Shown here: positions 1 to 8,728 of the stretch, piece after piece
Layout: each line of letters begins with the position of its first letter
How positions within the stretch are numbered: position 1 is the first letter of the stretch
From: Myxococcales bacterium UBA1660
Lineage (GTDB): Bacteria > Myxococcota_A > Polyangia > Polyangiales > Houyiibacteriaceae
Direction of reading: 5' to 3'
Assembly (NCBI GenBank): GCA_002320815.1
Contig: DCLA01000112.1
Location: forward strand, 1 to 64,000
DNA length: 64,000 bases
Position numbers and translations under genes: made by a program
The notes under the pieces: generated by a model
Databases searched by the model: none
Told to the model about the DNA's origin: nothing
The model's input: only the letters and a program-made list of their open reading frames with translations

Positions 1-1812
1 GTCCGAGTCGTCGTCGTCGTCCGAATCGTCGTCGTCGTCCGCGCTCACGGCGACGACCACGTTCTCTTCGTCTTCGTCGTCATCCGACTCGTCGGAGTCT
101 TCGTCGTCGTCGGACTCGTCGGAGTCGGACGCGGACGCCTCGCGACGCGAGCGTCCCTTCCGGCGGCGGCGACGGCGACGGCGGCGACCGCCCCCGCTCT
201 CCTCGTCGTCGTCCGAATCGTCGTCGTCGTCAGAGTCGGCCGAGTCGTCCGACTCCTCGTCCTCGCTCGACGCCTTCTTGCGACGTCGCCGAGAGTCCTC
301 GGCCTTGGACTTCTCTTCCGGCTCGGGCTCGGTGTACCCCGGCCCGTGGAGCCCCTCGAGCAGCTCGAGGTCGAGGGCGGCCAGCGGCAGCGAGTAGGTC
401 ACGACGCCGATCCCGCAGCGCTCCATGGCCTCGCCCAGCAGGTCTCCGTCGAAGAGCGCGACCGGCGACGCGCCGTCGACGTCCAGCTCTTCCTTGGCGC
501 CGCGCATCACCTTGCCCATCGTGATGAGCCACGCGGCCTTCGCGTCCCCGTAGTGGTGGAGCGCGCCGCGCAGATCGATCACGTGTTCGCGACCCAGGTC
601 ACCACCGCGGCGGATCAGGATCGCCACCGGGATGGCCCGGGGGCCGGACCGCCAGGTGCCGGCGAGATGGAAATCTCCGCTCGCGGCACCCGGGCGACGG
701 ACGCCTCGGAGCTCGGTGATGCCTTCCGCGTTGAGCCACGCGGCCAGCAGCTCGAGGAGGCCGCTCGCGGGCATCTGCCCCAAGCGATCGACCAGCGCAC
801 GACGCACGTGCTTGCGCTGCTGCTCGGCAGCGGCCACCGCCTTGCGCTCCGCGTCGACGGCGGCTCCCGAGGAAGCCCAGGCCAGGAGCTCGACCGAGCC
901 GCCGACCAGACGGAAGCGCGGGCCCCGACCTTCCCGGCGCAGGCGCGCGCCGTCACCGCGGACGGCCGCGGCCAGCGTGGGCGCGAGGGCCGAGGCGTCG
1001 CCCTGCAGGCGACCGCGGCTCACCAGCTCCTCCGCGGCCTTCGTGAGCGAGATGGCCTGCTTGTTCCGGCGCCCCTCGAGCACGTTCTCGAGCGCCGTCG
1101 CCAGCTCCATGCCCAGGAGGTCGTCGCCGGACGGCGTCCGCTCCCAATCGCCGTCCACCTTGGTGGACTTGGAGGACGAGCCACCCGAGCTCCGACCGCG
1201 CCCGCGACCGCGGTCCCGGTCTCGATCGCGGTCCCGGTCCCGGTCCCGGTCCCCGCGGTCGCGTCCCCGACGGCCCGAGCTCTGCTGCTGGTCGTCGCTG
1301 CCGCTCTCGTCCTCGTCCTTGCGGCCGCGACGGCGGCGGCGACGCTTGCGGCGCTTGCTCTTGTCGTCCTTCTGTTCCTCGCGCTTCTTGGTCGACTCGC
1401 GCTCGATCTTGGCCAGGATCGGCTCGTTGTCTCCCTCTTCCTCGGGGAAGACATCGGCGCCCGGATGCGAGGGGCTGGGGGCGGCCGCAGCCTTCTGCTG
1501 CTGCGCCTCGCTGGCCTCCTCGGCGGAGGGCGGCGGGAGCTCGTACTCGTGCCCCGAGTCGGACTCGGCGGCGGCGAGCACGTCGGCGTCGAAGTCGCGA
1601 AGCCCGAAGATCCCGGGCTTCACCTTGATGATGGGTGCCTCTCCATCGTCCTTGCGCACCATGGTCGCGAGGCGGGAACTCATGGTGGTCTCCGGGGTCT
1701 TGCCCACGTGAGACAGCAGATTCCGCTCGATGGCGATCTGCGTGATCTTCTTGTAGTGCAGGGGCTTACCGACGAGCCTCAACACCTCCGCGGCGGCTTC
1801 CGTGAACGTCAT
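1..1812 (-). CDS. HARE-HTH protein with degenerate Mrr-like domain (C-terminus outside window)
   Basis: The gene reads leftward from ATG at 1812 (GAGG nine bases upstream) and leaves the window with no stop; 604 codons are visible. Residues 1 to about 73 have the winged-helix pattern of HARE-HTH domains (HB1, ASXL, RNA polymerase delta): MTFTEAAAEVLRL, then KKITQIAIE and a closing KPGIFGLRDF. A long acidic then Lys/Arg-rich linker with RD repeats follows. Residues about 340-480 look like an Mrr-type nuclease fold (WLNAEGITELRG, DLRGALHHYG, ALFDGDLL), but where Mrr enzymes carry QxK this has ILIRR, so catalysis is doubtful. The tail alternates Asp/Ser/Glu runs with an Arg block. Known: HARE-HTH modules are linked to DNA modification and nucleases. 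Inferred: a chromatin-like or modified-DNA-binding protein. Confidence 0.72.
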   Translation of the reverse strand, partial: MTFTEAAAEVLRLVGKPLHYKKITQIAIERNLLSHVGKTPETTMSSRLATMVRKDDGEAPIIKVKPGIFGLRDFDADVLAAAESDSGHEYELPPPSAEEASEAQQQKAAAAPSPSHPGADVFPEEEGDNEPILAKIERESTKKREEQKDDKSKRRKRRRRRRGRKDEDESGSDDQQQSSGRRGRDRGDRDRDRDRDRDRDRGRGRGRSSGGSSSKSTKVDGDWERTPSGDDLLGMELATALENVLEGRRNKQAISLTKAAEELVSRGRLQGDASALAPTLAAAVRGDGARLRREGRGPRFRLVGGSVELLAWASSGAAVDAERKAVAAAEQQRKHVRRALVDRLGQMPASGLLELLAAWLNAEGITELRGVRRPGAASGDFHLAGTWRSGPRAIPVAILIRRGGDLGREHVIDLRGALHHYGDAKAAWLITMGKVMRGAKEELDVDGASPVALFDGDLLGEAMERCGIGVVTYSLPLAALDLELLEGLHGPGYTEPEPEEKSKAEDSRRRRKKASSEDEESDDSADSDDDDDSDDDEESGGGRRRRRRRRRKGRSRREASASDSDESDDDEDSDESDDDEDEENVVVAVSADDDDDSDDDDDSD

Positions 1813-2220
1813 CTGTCAAATCCTCGAACGTTGATTGTTCAGTGCGGCCGTCGGCGGCTCGATTCGAGCGTCGCCACGGCCACGGGTGTCGCGGAGAGAG
1901 CGACGAGCGAGTCTGCGCCGTCACCTCTCCGAGTTGATTCGTGTCAGGTTCGCGCACAACGACGCCATCCCGGTCGCCTCGACGAGGCTCCCCGGGGAGG
2001 CAGCTGCGCGCCGCGCCATGAGCGGACGGGACGGTCCCGAGCAATCGATGCGGGTACACGTCGTCGGTCTCCCGATTCAGTTCCCGGCGGTCGGGCACGG
2101 AGTCACGGCGGTCATGGGGCGCAGCGCGTTGGTACCATCGGGCCGCCGCGGAAGCAATCCTCGTGCAGATGTCGGCCCCGCCGAGGTGCCGACCACGGTG
2201 AGTCGGGCTATGGGGCCCGG
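1813..2220. other. Intergenic region between divergent genes
   Basis: 408 bases between the divergent HARE-HTH gene and the lipoprotein gene. It must hold both promoters, but I see no convincing -35/-10 pair, RNA gene or repeat. Open frames here are GC-driven shadows. Confidence 0.6.
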
Positions 2221-3003
2221 GTGCGGCTCGCTCTCCTCGTCCCCCTGTTCTTCGGGCTCGCCTGCCAAGGCGAACGCCGGGCGCCGGTGCCCGAGGTGAC
2301 CCTCAGCACCGACGATTGGGCGCCAGCGACCCCGGTGCCCACCGAGATCGCCGAGGACGAGGCCTTCGATGTTCGGCTGGTCCGGCTCGACCCCGAACAC
2401 CACGAAGAGCGGGAGCGCGTCTGTGACGTGTCGTGGATCGGACGGCTCACCCGGGTCAGCCAAGCGGAGCAGAGCGGCTACCCCGTCCCGCTGAGCCGCC
2501 GACGACTGATCCGTTGTACCGCGCCGACCGGCGAGGGGTGGGCGGACCTGGTCTTCGACTCCGACAGCGCGGCGCTGGCGACGTACGTGGACGTGGGCGA
2601 CCGTATTCGCGTCCGCGTCCTCCCCGGGCGTGGCTTCGAGGGGCACCCGCTCCTCGCCTTCGTCGCGGCCATCGGCGACGTGGAGATCGCGCCGCGCCGC
2701 GAGGAACCGGCCGGCGTCGGCGCCCGCTTCGTCGACGAACCCCGGGTCGATCAGGTCTTGCCCTGCGCGGTCGACTACGTGGGCGGCATCGAACGCCTCG
2801 ACCCCGAGGTCCAGGGCGACACCCTGCACGTCCCCGTCCGCTGTCGGCACGCCGAAGGGACCGACTGGGTCGACGTGCGTTTTCCGGCGATCACCGCGGC
2901 CTCGTCCCTCCGGCTGGTCCGCGGCGTCGTGGTGCCGGTGCGCTTGTTGGCGATCGATGGCGGCCAGGCCGAGCTGCCCGTGGGTCGCTACGAGGGCCCC
3001 TGA
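2221..3003 (+). CDS. Putative lipoprotein, unknown function
   Basis: 260 residues from a GTG start. The frame stays open far upstream, but the sequence becomes protein-like only at this GTG, which begins a lipoprotein signal (ALLVPLFFGLAC, lipobox Cys about residue 15). After the Cys comes a short Pro-rich linker and then about 220 residues containing two similar halves. Each half has Cys residues in beta-rich context (VCDVSWIGRL and LIRCTAPTGEGWADLVFD; then LPCAVDYVGGIERL and VPVRCRHAEGTDWVDVRF), suggesting a duplicated beta domain with disulfides. I do not recognise the family. It is probably anchored in a membrane facing the periplasm. It stands alone, 319 bases before ddl. Confidence 0.75.
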   Translation: MRLALLVPLFFGLACQGERRAPVPEVTLSTDDWAPATPVPTEIAEDEAFDVRLVRLDPEHHEERERVCDVSWIGRLTRVSQAEQSGYPVPLSRRRLIRCTAPTGEGWADLVFDSDSAALATYVDVGDRIRVRVLPGRGFEGHPLLAFVAAIGDVEIAPRREEPAGVGARFVDEPRVDQVLPCAVDYVGGIERLDPEVQGDTLHVPVRCRHAEGTDWVDVRFPAITAASSLRLVRGVVVPVRLLAIDGGQAELPVGRYEGP

Positions 3004-3322
3004 GCCGCCCCTCTTTTTGGAGGATCGACGGCCCCCCGGCCTTGACCACCCCCGCAGCGCCGGCCATACGAGGCGTTCGTCCGGGTCGACCGGTTTTTTG
3101 ACCCCCCGGTTCGACCTCTGATAGCGGACGTGGCTGAGACATGACGCAGACGTGGACACGAGGACGCGGTCGGAGCTACGAAGAGCTCACCGGTGCGCCC
3201 CGAGCGAAGGGCCCGCAGTGCCCATCGGCCACCGGCACGCATCTCGCAAACGCCTGCAGCATGCGCTCTCACCAAGACGCGAGCCCCACCGGAACCAACC
3301 GGTCGGCCGAGGAGCAGTACGG
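3004..3322. other. Intergenic region upstream of ddl
   Basis: 319 bases with no credible gene. Apart from the promoter candidate at 3098-3127 I see nothing recognisable; short frames here lack protein-like composition. Confidence 0.6.
3098..3127 (+). promoter_or_regulatory. Candidate sigma-70-type promoter for ddl
   Basis: TTGACC (3098-3103) resembles a -35 box and lies 17-18 bases before ATAGCG/TAGCGG (3121-3127), a weak -10. It is about 200 bases before the ddl start, leaving a long leader. Assignment is by eye only. Confidence 0.3.
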
Positions 3323-4321
3323 ATGACGAAGCAGGTTCGAGTGGGTGTGCTCATGGGTGGAATCGGCCCCGAGCACGACATCTCCATCGCCACCGGTGAG
3401 GCCGTCCACGCGGCGCTTCTCCGCAAGGGCTACGACGCCGTGAAGGTCTACGTGGACAGCGACATCGATCGCGTGCTGCGGCAGGACCCGATCGACGTGG
3501 CCTTCCTGGCGCTGCACGGGCCCTACGGGGAAGACGGCTGCATCCAGGGCCTCCTGGAACTCATGGGCATTCCGTACACGGGATCCGGGGTTCTCCCCAG
3601 CGCCCTGGCCATGGACAAGCTCAAGGCCAAGGAGCTCTTCCGCCTCTACAACGTCCCCACCCCGCCCTACTACGCCCTCGACGCGGGCGACCTCGACCGG
3701 CTCGAGGCGGTGCACGGCTCCTTCGGCTACCCGGCCTTCGTGAAGCCCCGGCGCGCCGGCTCCAGCGTGGGGGCCGGCAAGGCGTCGGATCCCCGCGAGC
3801 TCTTCGAGCGCTGCTCGGAGGCCGCCCGCTTCGACGACAGCGTCCTCGTGGAGCGCTTCGTCGCCGGCCGTGAGATCGCGGTGGGCATCCTCGACGGCCG
3901 CGCCCTCGGCGCCATCGAGATCGCTCCGAAGGGCCGCTTCTACGACTACAAGTCGAAGTACCAGGCCGGCCAGAGCGAGTACCACCTCCCCGCCCGCCTC
4001 AGCCCCACCCGCTACAAGGGCGTGCTGAACCTGGCCGAGCGCGCGGTCCGCTGCGTCGGCGCGACGGGCGCCACCCGGGTGGACATGCTCGTGACCGAGG
4101 GCGAGAACGAGTACGTGCTGGAGGTCAACACCCTCCCGGGCCTCACCCCGACCAGCCTCCTGCCCAAGATCGCCGGCGGCGCCGGCTACTCCTTCGACGA
4201 CCTCTGTGTCGCCATCCTGGAGCGCTCCGGGCTGGGTATGAAGGCCGACGTCCGCTCGAACGCTCGCGGCGGTGCGACGCTCAGCGGCGCGCCTCGGGCG
4301 GCCCTCGCCGACGCCGAGTGA
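3323..4321 (+). CDS. ddl: D-alanine--D-alanine ligase
   Basis: Joins two D-alanines using ATP to make the D-Ala-D-Ala end of the peptidoglycan precursor, in the cytoplasm. 332 residues, normal for Ddl. The N-terminal domain has GPEHDISI (serine-containing substrate loop) and LALHGPYGEDG; the ATP-grasp part has FVKPRRAGSSVG, then VDMLVTEGENEYVLEVNTLPG, whose E and N are metal ligands, and LTPTSLLPK. The frame is open further upstream, but ATG 3323 has GAGGAG eight bases before it and starts the canonical VRVGVLMGG strand. It is not next to other mur genes. The last 41 bases overlap the convergent gene ending at 4281. Confidence 0.95.
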   Translation: MTKQVRVGVLMGGIGPEHDISIATGEAVHAALLRKGYDAVKVYVDSDIDRVLRQDPIDVAFLALHGPYGEDGCIQGLLELMGIPYTGSGVLPSALAMDKLKAKELFRLYNVPTPPYYALDAGDLDRLEAVHGSFGYPAFVKPRRAGSSVGAGKASDPRELFERCSEAARFDDSVLVERFVAGREIAVGILDGRALGAIEIAPKGRFYDYKSKYQAGQSEYHLPARLSPTRYKGVLNLAERAVRCVGATGATRVDMLVTEGENEYVLEVNTLPGLTPTSLLPKIAGGAGYSFDDLCVAILERSGLGMKADVRSNARGGATLSGAPRAALADAE

Positions 4322-5396
4322 TCGTCACCTGGCCCCCGCCGAGGGAGCCGAAGGTCACCTCCGCGGCCCCGCAGCGCTCGACGCTCGGGGCCGCTTCCGT
4401 AGGTCGGTCCATCCAGACCCCCCGGGAGCCCTCCCCGGCCACGACGCGAACGCACGAGTCCCCGTTCGCCCGCACGCGGCGAACCTCGCCCGGTACCAGG
4501 CGGAGCACCTCGCCGCGCTCGGCCTCCGCGGAGGAGACCCGCGCGGGGCGACGCTCGCCGAGCCAGAGCCCGGCTTCGCCGTTCACGTTCTCCGACGGCG
4601 CCTGATAGAGACGCACCCGCACCGTCCCCGCCTCCTCCGGGACCAAGACCCCCTGGAGGGTCCGCGGACGATCCGCGCAGAGCTGGAGCGCGCGCTCGTC
4701 TTCGTCGGCCCGCGCCACGACCGAGGGAGTCCCGTCGTCGGCGAGCGCTTCGACCCGGAGCCCGGCTCGGGCCCCCGTGGCCCAGAGGGTGACGCAGCTG
4801 CCCACCTCGAGGGTCAGGGGAAAGCGCTGGGCGATGCCCGCTTCGACCGCGACCTCCCGAATGGGACCGGCGGGGACGAAGCCCCAGCGCCGGAGCGCCC
4901 GCGCCAGGGCCGGGTCCTCCCCCGGAGGCTCGCCCAGCCGGGCGGCCATCGCCTCTTCCACGTCCAGCTCGAAGACCAGCGGGCGCACCAGCCCCGCCCC
5001 CTGCACCGAGTCGTGCCAGTAGACCTCCAGGGGCGTCTCGGCCGCGCACGCCCCCACGACGCTGGGGTCGCCCCGCAGATCCCGACCGACCAGGGGGCCC
5101 TCGGGGAGGTAGAGCGCGCTGGCGGCCTCGTGGATCCCCGAAGCGGTGACGAGCACGAAAGCATGGCAGCGGTGGGCCGGGATGGTCTCCGCGACCACCG
5201 AGGGCTGGCCTTCGACGGCGAAGCGGGCGTCGCGGCGGGCCACCAGCTCCCACCCGCGGTGTTCCGCCGCCGCCACCGCACCATGGGTCGCCTCGCGGAG
5301 CGCCGGATCCTCCGGTGGCGGCTCGGCGCTCCGCGCCGGACGGACCGGGGCGGTCGCGCAACCGACGAGCAAGACGCTCGCGAGCACGGCTCTCAT
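4281..5396 (-). CDS. Lipoprotein with three Cys-bracketed repeat modules
   Basis: 371 residues, last gene of the four-gene operon 8690-4281. ATG 5396 begins a lipoprotein signal (RAVLASVLLVGC) and overlaps the upstream stop by 4 bases, so translation is probably coupled. Three copies of the operon's module can be drawn. Each has a Cys that opens a hydrophobic strand (HRCHAFVLV; GSCVTLWATG; DSCVRVVAG), then a variable loop, a closing Cys (GACAAE; QLCADR; ERCGAA) and a last beta strand. The outline resembles a PPC-like (pre-peptidase C-terminal) beta-sandwich, but its DLDL motif is absent in this paralogue. No catalytic motif. Inferred to be a periplasmic or surface structural/binding protein working with the other three products. 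Confidence 0.8.
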   Translation of the reverse strand: MRAVLASVLLVGCATAPVRPARSAEPPPEDPALREATHGAVAAAEHRGWELVARRDARFAVEGQPSVVAETIPAHRCHAFVLVTASGIHEAASALYLPEGPLVGRDLRGDPSVVGACAAETPLEVYWHDSVQGAGLVRPLVFELDVEEAMAARLGEPPGEDPALARALRRWGFVPAGPIREVAVEAGIAQRFPLTLEVGSCVTLWATGARAGLRVEALADDGTPSVVARADEDERALQLCADRPRTLQGVLVPEEAGTVRVRLYQAPSENVNGEAGLWLGERRPARVSSAEAERGEVLRLVPGEVRRVRANGDSCVRVVAGEGSRGVWMDRPTEAAPSVERCGAAEVTFGSLGGGQVTITRRRRGPPEARR

Positions 5397-6562
5397 GGGA
5401 CCTCCTCGATGATGTCGACGGTCCCCCGCCCCGCGACCGATCGAACCTCGATCCACAGGGGCCCCGGGTCGCATACGTGGACCTCGGCCGTCGGCGACGG
5501 CCGGGCGTCCCGAGGTCCCCCTCGAATACGCATCCGCAGGTCGCGGACCCCGCGCTCCGCGCCGTGCCCCGCGCCGCCCCCCTGGGCGCGCAGCGTCACG
5601 CAGGGCGCCGACGGACGATGCGGCAGCGCGATGCGTTCGCCGTCGAGCAGATGGACGCGGGCGACCACGTGCGGCTCCACCGCCTCCGCGCGCCAGGACG
5701 CGACGGCCACCACGAAGCGGGCGTCCCCGGGACCGTCGAGCCAGAGCTCCAGCTCGCCGTCCACGACGGGGCACCCCCCGATGATGGCGCGCTCGTGGGG
5801 CGGGGTTCGCCAGCGCGAGCCGGCCACGTCCCCCTCCAGGTAGAGCCCGGGGCGATCGGAGCGTCCGGCGATCCGGTAGCAGCGACCGGCCTCTACCCCG
5901 ATCCGCAGCTGGGCCCGCCCCTCCCGGAGCCGCCCATGCCGTACCTCGGGTTCCGCAGCGCCCTGGTTCACAGCATCCGGTTCCCCTGCGCCCGGAGCCG
6001 CTGCGTCCTCGCCGACGGCCAGACGCCGGGCCATCGAGGCCAGGTCGGCGTCGTCCAGGTCGGCGTCCCCCCGCTCGTCACGCTCCGCGGCGCGGCCCGG
6101 TTCGCCCGCGAAGCACCGGCCCACGCGGCGCCCGAGGTCCGGGCGCTCCATCGGGGCGCCGGCCAGGACGGCGAAAGCGAAGCGCCCCCGGGTCCGGGTT
6201 CGGACCGTCACCGCGACCTCCTGGCCCGGAAGCCCGCAGAGACCGGCCCAGGCCCAGGCCCGGGGCGCGTCGTCCCGGGCGAGCTCGAGGCCGCTGGTCG
6301 CGTGCACGGAGAGGTCGAGGTCTTGGGAGGGCCGGGAGACGCCCAGGAAGACCAGGCACTCCTCGCTGTCGAAGCGAAGGCGGAAGACCTCGGGTCGGGC
6401 GGGGAGCGCGAAGCGGGTCTCGAGCGAGCGCACCGCCCCGCCGGCGCTCCGCGCTCCGGCACGCGCGCACTCGGCTTCGGGGGCCGGGGCCCGGCGCGCC
6501 TGCACCGGGGCGCCCCCGGCGAGAGCGACGAGCAGCGCCGCAGCGCTCAGCGTTCGTACCAT
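5393..6562 (-). CDS. Exported protein with three Cys-bracketed repeat modules
   Basis: 389 residues. The start at ATG 6562 gives a Sec signal peptide (VRTLSAAALLVALAGG, Ala-rich cleavage region near PVQARRA) with no lipobox, so unlike its neighbours this member is probably soluble and secreted. Module 1 is the clearest: EECLVFLGVSRPSQDLDLSV, then ELARDDAP and a closing LCGLPG. Module 2: GRCYRIAGRSDRPGLYLEG, closing GGCPVVDG. Module 3: APCVTLRAQGG, closing HVCDPGPLWIEV. The start overlaps the end of the preceding gene by 16 bases and the stop overlaps the next start by 4, so it is an internal operon gene. No enzyme motif seen. Confidence 0.8.
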   Translation of the reverse strand: MVRTLSAAALLVALAGGAPVQARRAPAPEAECARAGARSAGGAVRSLETRFALPARPEVFRLRFDSEECLVFLGVSRPSQDLDLSVHATSGLELARDDAPRAWAWAGLCGLPGQEVAVTVRTRTRGRFAFAVLAGAPMERPDLGRRVGRCFAGEPGRAAERDERGDADLDDADLASMARRLAVGEDAAAPGAGEPDAVNQGAAEPEVRHGRLREGRAQLRIGVEAGRCYRIAGRSDRPGLYLEGDVAGSRWRTPPHERAIIGGCPVVDGELELWLDGPGDARFVVAVASWRAEAVEPHVVARVHLLDGERIALPHRPSAPCVTLRAQGGGAGHGAERGVRDLRMRIRGGPRDARPSPTAEVHVCDPGPLWIEVRSVAGRGTVDIIEEVP

Positions 6563-8160
6563 CGCACCAAGACCGGACCCATCCCCGCGAAGGGTACGAT
6601 CTCCAGGCTCGCCTCGTCCGGGGCCAGCGCGCCCGGCTCCGCACATCGTTCGACGACGGCCCAGGGCTCCGGACCCGTGTCCGCGCTGAGCAGCTGCTCG
6701 TCGACGTCGCGCACCAGGAGATCCAGGTCCCCGACCCCATCGCCACCGGCGGCGACGATCGCCACGCAGCCCGGGGGCACCGCCCGACGCGGTCCCAGCG
6801 CTCCGGCCTGGACCACCTCCTCGCCTCGGCGCTCGAAACCGCGGCGCTCGAGGGCCGCTCCCAACGGCTCCGCTCGCAGGGTCGCCAGGTCCTGGATGCC
6901 GGATGGCGCGGTCACCAACGCGAGGGCGTACTGACCCCGGCCGTAGGACTTCACGGTGATCTGCCGGGTGCGCCGCTGGTCCACGCAGGCGGCGACCTGC
7001 GCGGTGCGTCGGACCCGGGTGTCGCGGTCGACGATGCCATCCTCGGTGGCCAGGTAGAGGTCGAGGTCCACCTCGCCCGGACCCGCCGTGCCCAGCACCA
7101 GGGTGCACCCCGGCGCGAGCGCGACCTCGTGGCTGCGCGTCTCGGTCGGACCGATGGGAGCATCCCGCACCAGAAAGATCGGCTCGCCGTAGCCCCGGGC
7201 CAACAGCGGCGCCGCGACCGCCGCGAGGGCGGCAAAGGGCTCGTCGCTGACCCGCGGCGGATCCGCCGGGGCCGGGCTGTCCGGCGTGGTGTCTTCGCCG
7301 GACCAGACCACCCAGCCCACCGCGCCCGCGCCCTCGAAGACCCGGACCTCCAGGGTCCCCCGGCCGCTGCGACCGGGGCAGTGCTCCATCCGCGGCGCCG
7401 CGTCGGCGCCGAGGTCCCGGGCCACCTCCGCGCCCCCCTCGTCGTAGAGGAAGAGGTCGACGTCGACCACGCCCTCCCCCGAGCGCGCCGCGAAGACGTA
7501 GCAGCGACCGGCCTCGAGCCCCACGGCGACGCGCCGCGCCTGGCCCTCCGCGAGGGTGACGAAGACGGCCTCGGTCTCGGGCCGGAGGCCCCGCTCGCGG
7601 AGGCCGGCGCGGACCTCGGCCAGCGCTCCCTCGGCGTCGAAGTGGGGCTCGACGGGCGCCAGGATCTCGTCGAAGAGCCCGTCGAAGCCCTCTCCGGCGT
7701 CGGCGGGCGCGGTAAACGCTGCTAGCACGATGGCCCCCTCCCCGACGGTCGGCCGGGCGACCAGGTGATGGGGCACCGGGTGGAGGCCGGGCGGAGTGCA
7801 CACGTGGACCAGCCCCGCCTCGCCGGGCGCCGCGTCGATGGCTGCCTCGCGACCGTCCCCGTCGAAGAGGGTCAGCTGCAGCTCCCGGATGCTGCCGCCC
7901 CCCAGGGTCACCAAGGTCGTGCACTGCTCGGGGGGCAAGTCCAGGGGGATGGCGACTCCGCGTCCCTCGAGGGCGAAGACGCGGGAGGTGGACACCGCCC
8001 CGCCATAGCCGCGGTTGTCGAGCCGGCGCTCCACGCGACCGAGTCGCCGGGCGAGCGCGTCGAGGGGCCCGATGTCGTCCATCGCCGCGATCGGCGGGGG
8101 GTCGGCGGGGGGCGGCTCCGCGCAGGCGGCCACGAGCCCCAGGAGCAGGAGCCACCTCAT
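6547..8160 (-). CDS. Lipoprotein with four Cys-bracketed PPC-like modules
   Basis: 537 residues, the largest member of the operon. ATG 8160 begins RWLLLLGLVAAC (lipobox). Four modules follow. (1) QCTTLVTLGGGSIRELQLTL, D-G-D-G, closing VHVCTPP. (2) RCYVFAARSGEGVVDVDLFL, DEGGAEVARD, closing MEHCPGRSGRGTLEVRV. (3) GCTLVLGTAGPGEVDLDLYL, closing AACVDQ. (4) GCVAIVAAGGDGVGDLDLLV, closing VERCAEP. The pattern Cys-strand-(D/E)LDLxxxD...hxxCys-strand recalls the PPC beta-sandwich, with a disulfide-spaced Cys pair added; this is my reading, not a profile hit. The first 4 bases overlap the stop of the upstream gene. Confidence 0.82.
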   Translation of the reverse strand: MRWLLLLGLVAACAEPPPADPPPIAAMDDIGPLDALARRLGRVERRLDNRGYGGAVSTSRVFALEGRGVAIPLDLPPEQCTTLVTLGGGSIRELQLTLFDGDGREAAIDAAPGEAGLVHVCTPPGLHPVPHHLVARPTVGEGAIVLAAFTAPADAGEGFDGLFDEILAPVEPHFDAEGALAEVRAGLRERGLRPETEAVFVTLAEGQARRVAVGLEAGRCYVFAARSGEGVVDVDLFLYDEGGAEVARDLGADAAPRMEHCPGRSGRGTLEVRVFEGAGAVGWVVWSGEDTTPDSPAPADPPRVSDEPFAALAAVAAPLLARGYGEPIFLVRDAPIGPTETRSHEVALAPGCTLVLGTAGPGEVDLDLYLATEDGIVDRDTRVRRTAQVAACVDQRRTRQITVKSYGRGQYALALVTAPSGIQDLATLRAEPLGAALERRGFERRGEEVVQAGALGPRRAVPPGCVAIVAAGGDGVGDLDLLVRDVDEQLLSADTGPEPWAVVERCAEPGALAPDEASLEIVPFAGMGPVLVRWYER

Positions 8161-8690
8161 GGGGTCACGCCCCGGGGTGGCGTCGGCGCCGGCTGCAGGG
8201 CCTCCGGCGGCGCCCGGAGGTCGTCGAAGCGCAGCGCGATCCCGCGGGGTCCATCGAAACGCCGGGCCGCGAAGAGCCCGTTGCCTTCGGCCCGCACCAC
8301 CGCAAAGTGGACGCCGCTGCTGGCGGCGCAGTAGCGCACGCCCCACTCGCCGCTGGCGCTCCGCGCCATCTCCGCGCCGTCCCCGTCGTGGACGGAGAGC
8401 TCGAGCGAGCGCAGCTGGTTGGACGCCACCGCGACCCAGACGACGCACTGGCCGCTGCGAAGCGCGATGCGCCGGGTGGCAATCGCGCCGTCGACGAGGA
8501 ACCCGCGCCAGAGGTCGTCGGCGGGGCTGTACCCGCGCTGCTGGACGCGTTCGCCGATGGCGTCCAGCTCCTCGTCGAGGGCCTCGGACACGTACTCGTC
8601 GGCCCGCGCGGGAGGCGCGGCTTCCGAGCCGACGTCGTCCGCGCCGCAGGCGGCCAGGAGCGAGAAGAGCACGAGGAGCCGGAGAGGCAT
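8157..8690 (-). CDS. Small lipoprotein with one Cys-bracketed module
   Basis: 177 residues, first gene of the four-gene operon. Lipoprotein signal PLRLLVLFSLLAAC at the N-terminus. After an acidic linker and a short helical segment (DELDAIGERVQQRGYS, similar to one in the next protein) comes a single module: QCVVWVAVASNQLRSLELSV, DGDGAEMARS, closing VRYCAAS. The RRLDNRGYG/ERVQQRGYS lead-in shared with the gene at 8160 suggests recent duplication. Its stop overlaps the next start by 4 bases. Confidence 0.8.
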   Translation of the reverse strand: MPLRLLVLFSLLAACGADDVGSEAAPPARADEYVSEALDEELDAIGERVQQRGYSPADDLWRGFLVDGAIATRRIALRSGQCVVWVAVASNQLRSLELSVHDGDGAEMARSASGEWGVRYCAASSGVHFAVVRAEGNGLFAARRFDGPRGIALRFDDLRAPPEALQPAPTPPRGVTP

Positions 8691-8728
8691 ACCCGTCGGT
8701 TATCCAACCGCGGGCCCGACTTCAAGGG

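Noticed and set aside
346..2220. Long + strand frame extending the lipoprotein by 625 residues
   Set aside because: It is antisense to the HARE-HTH gene and has shadow composition; a lipoprotein signal begins exactly at GTG 2221.
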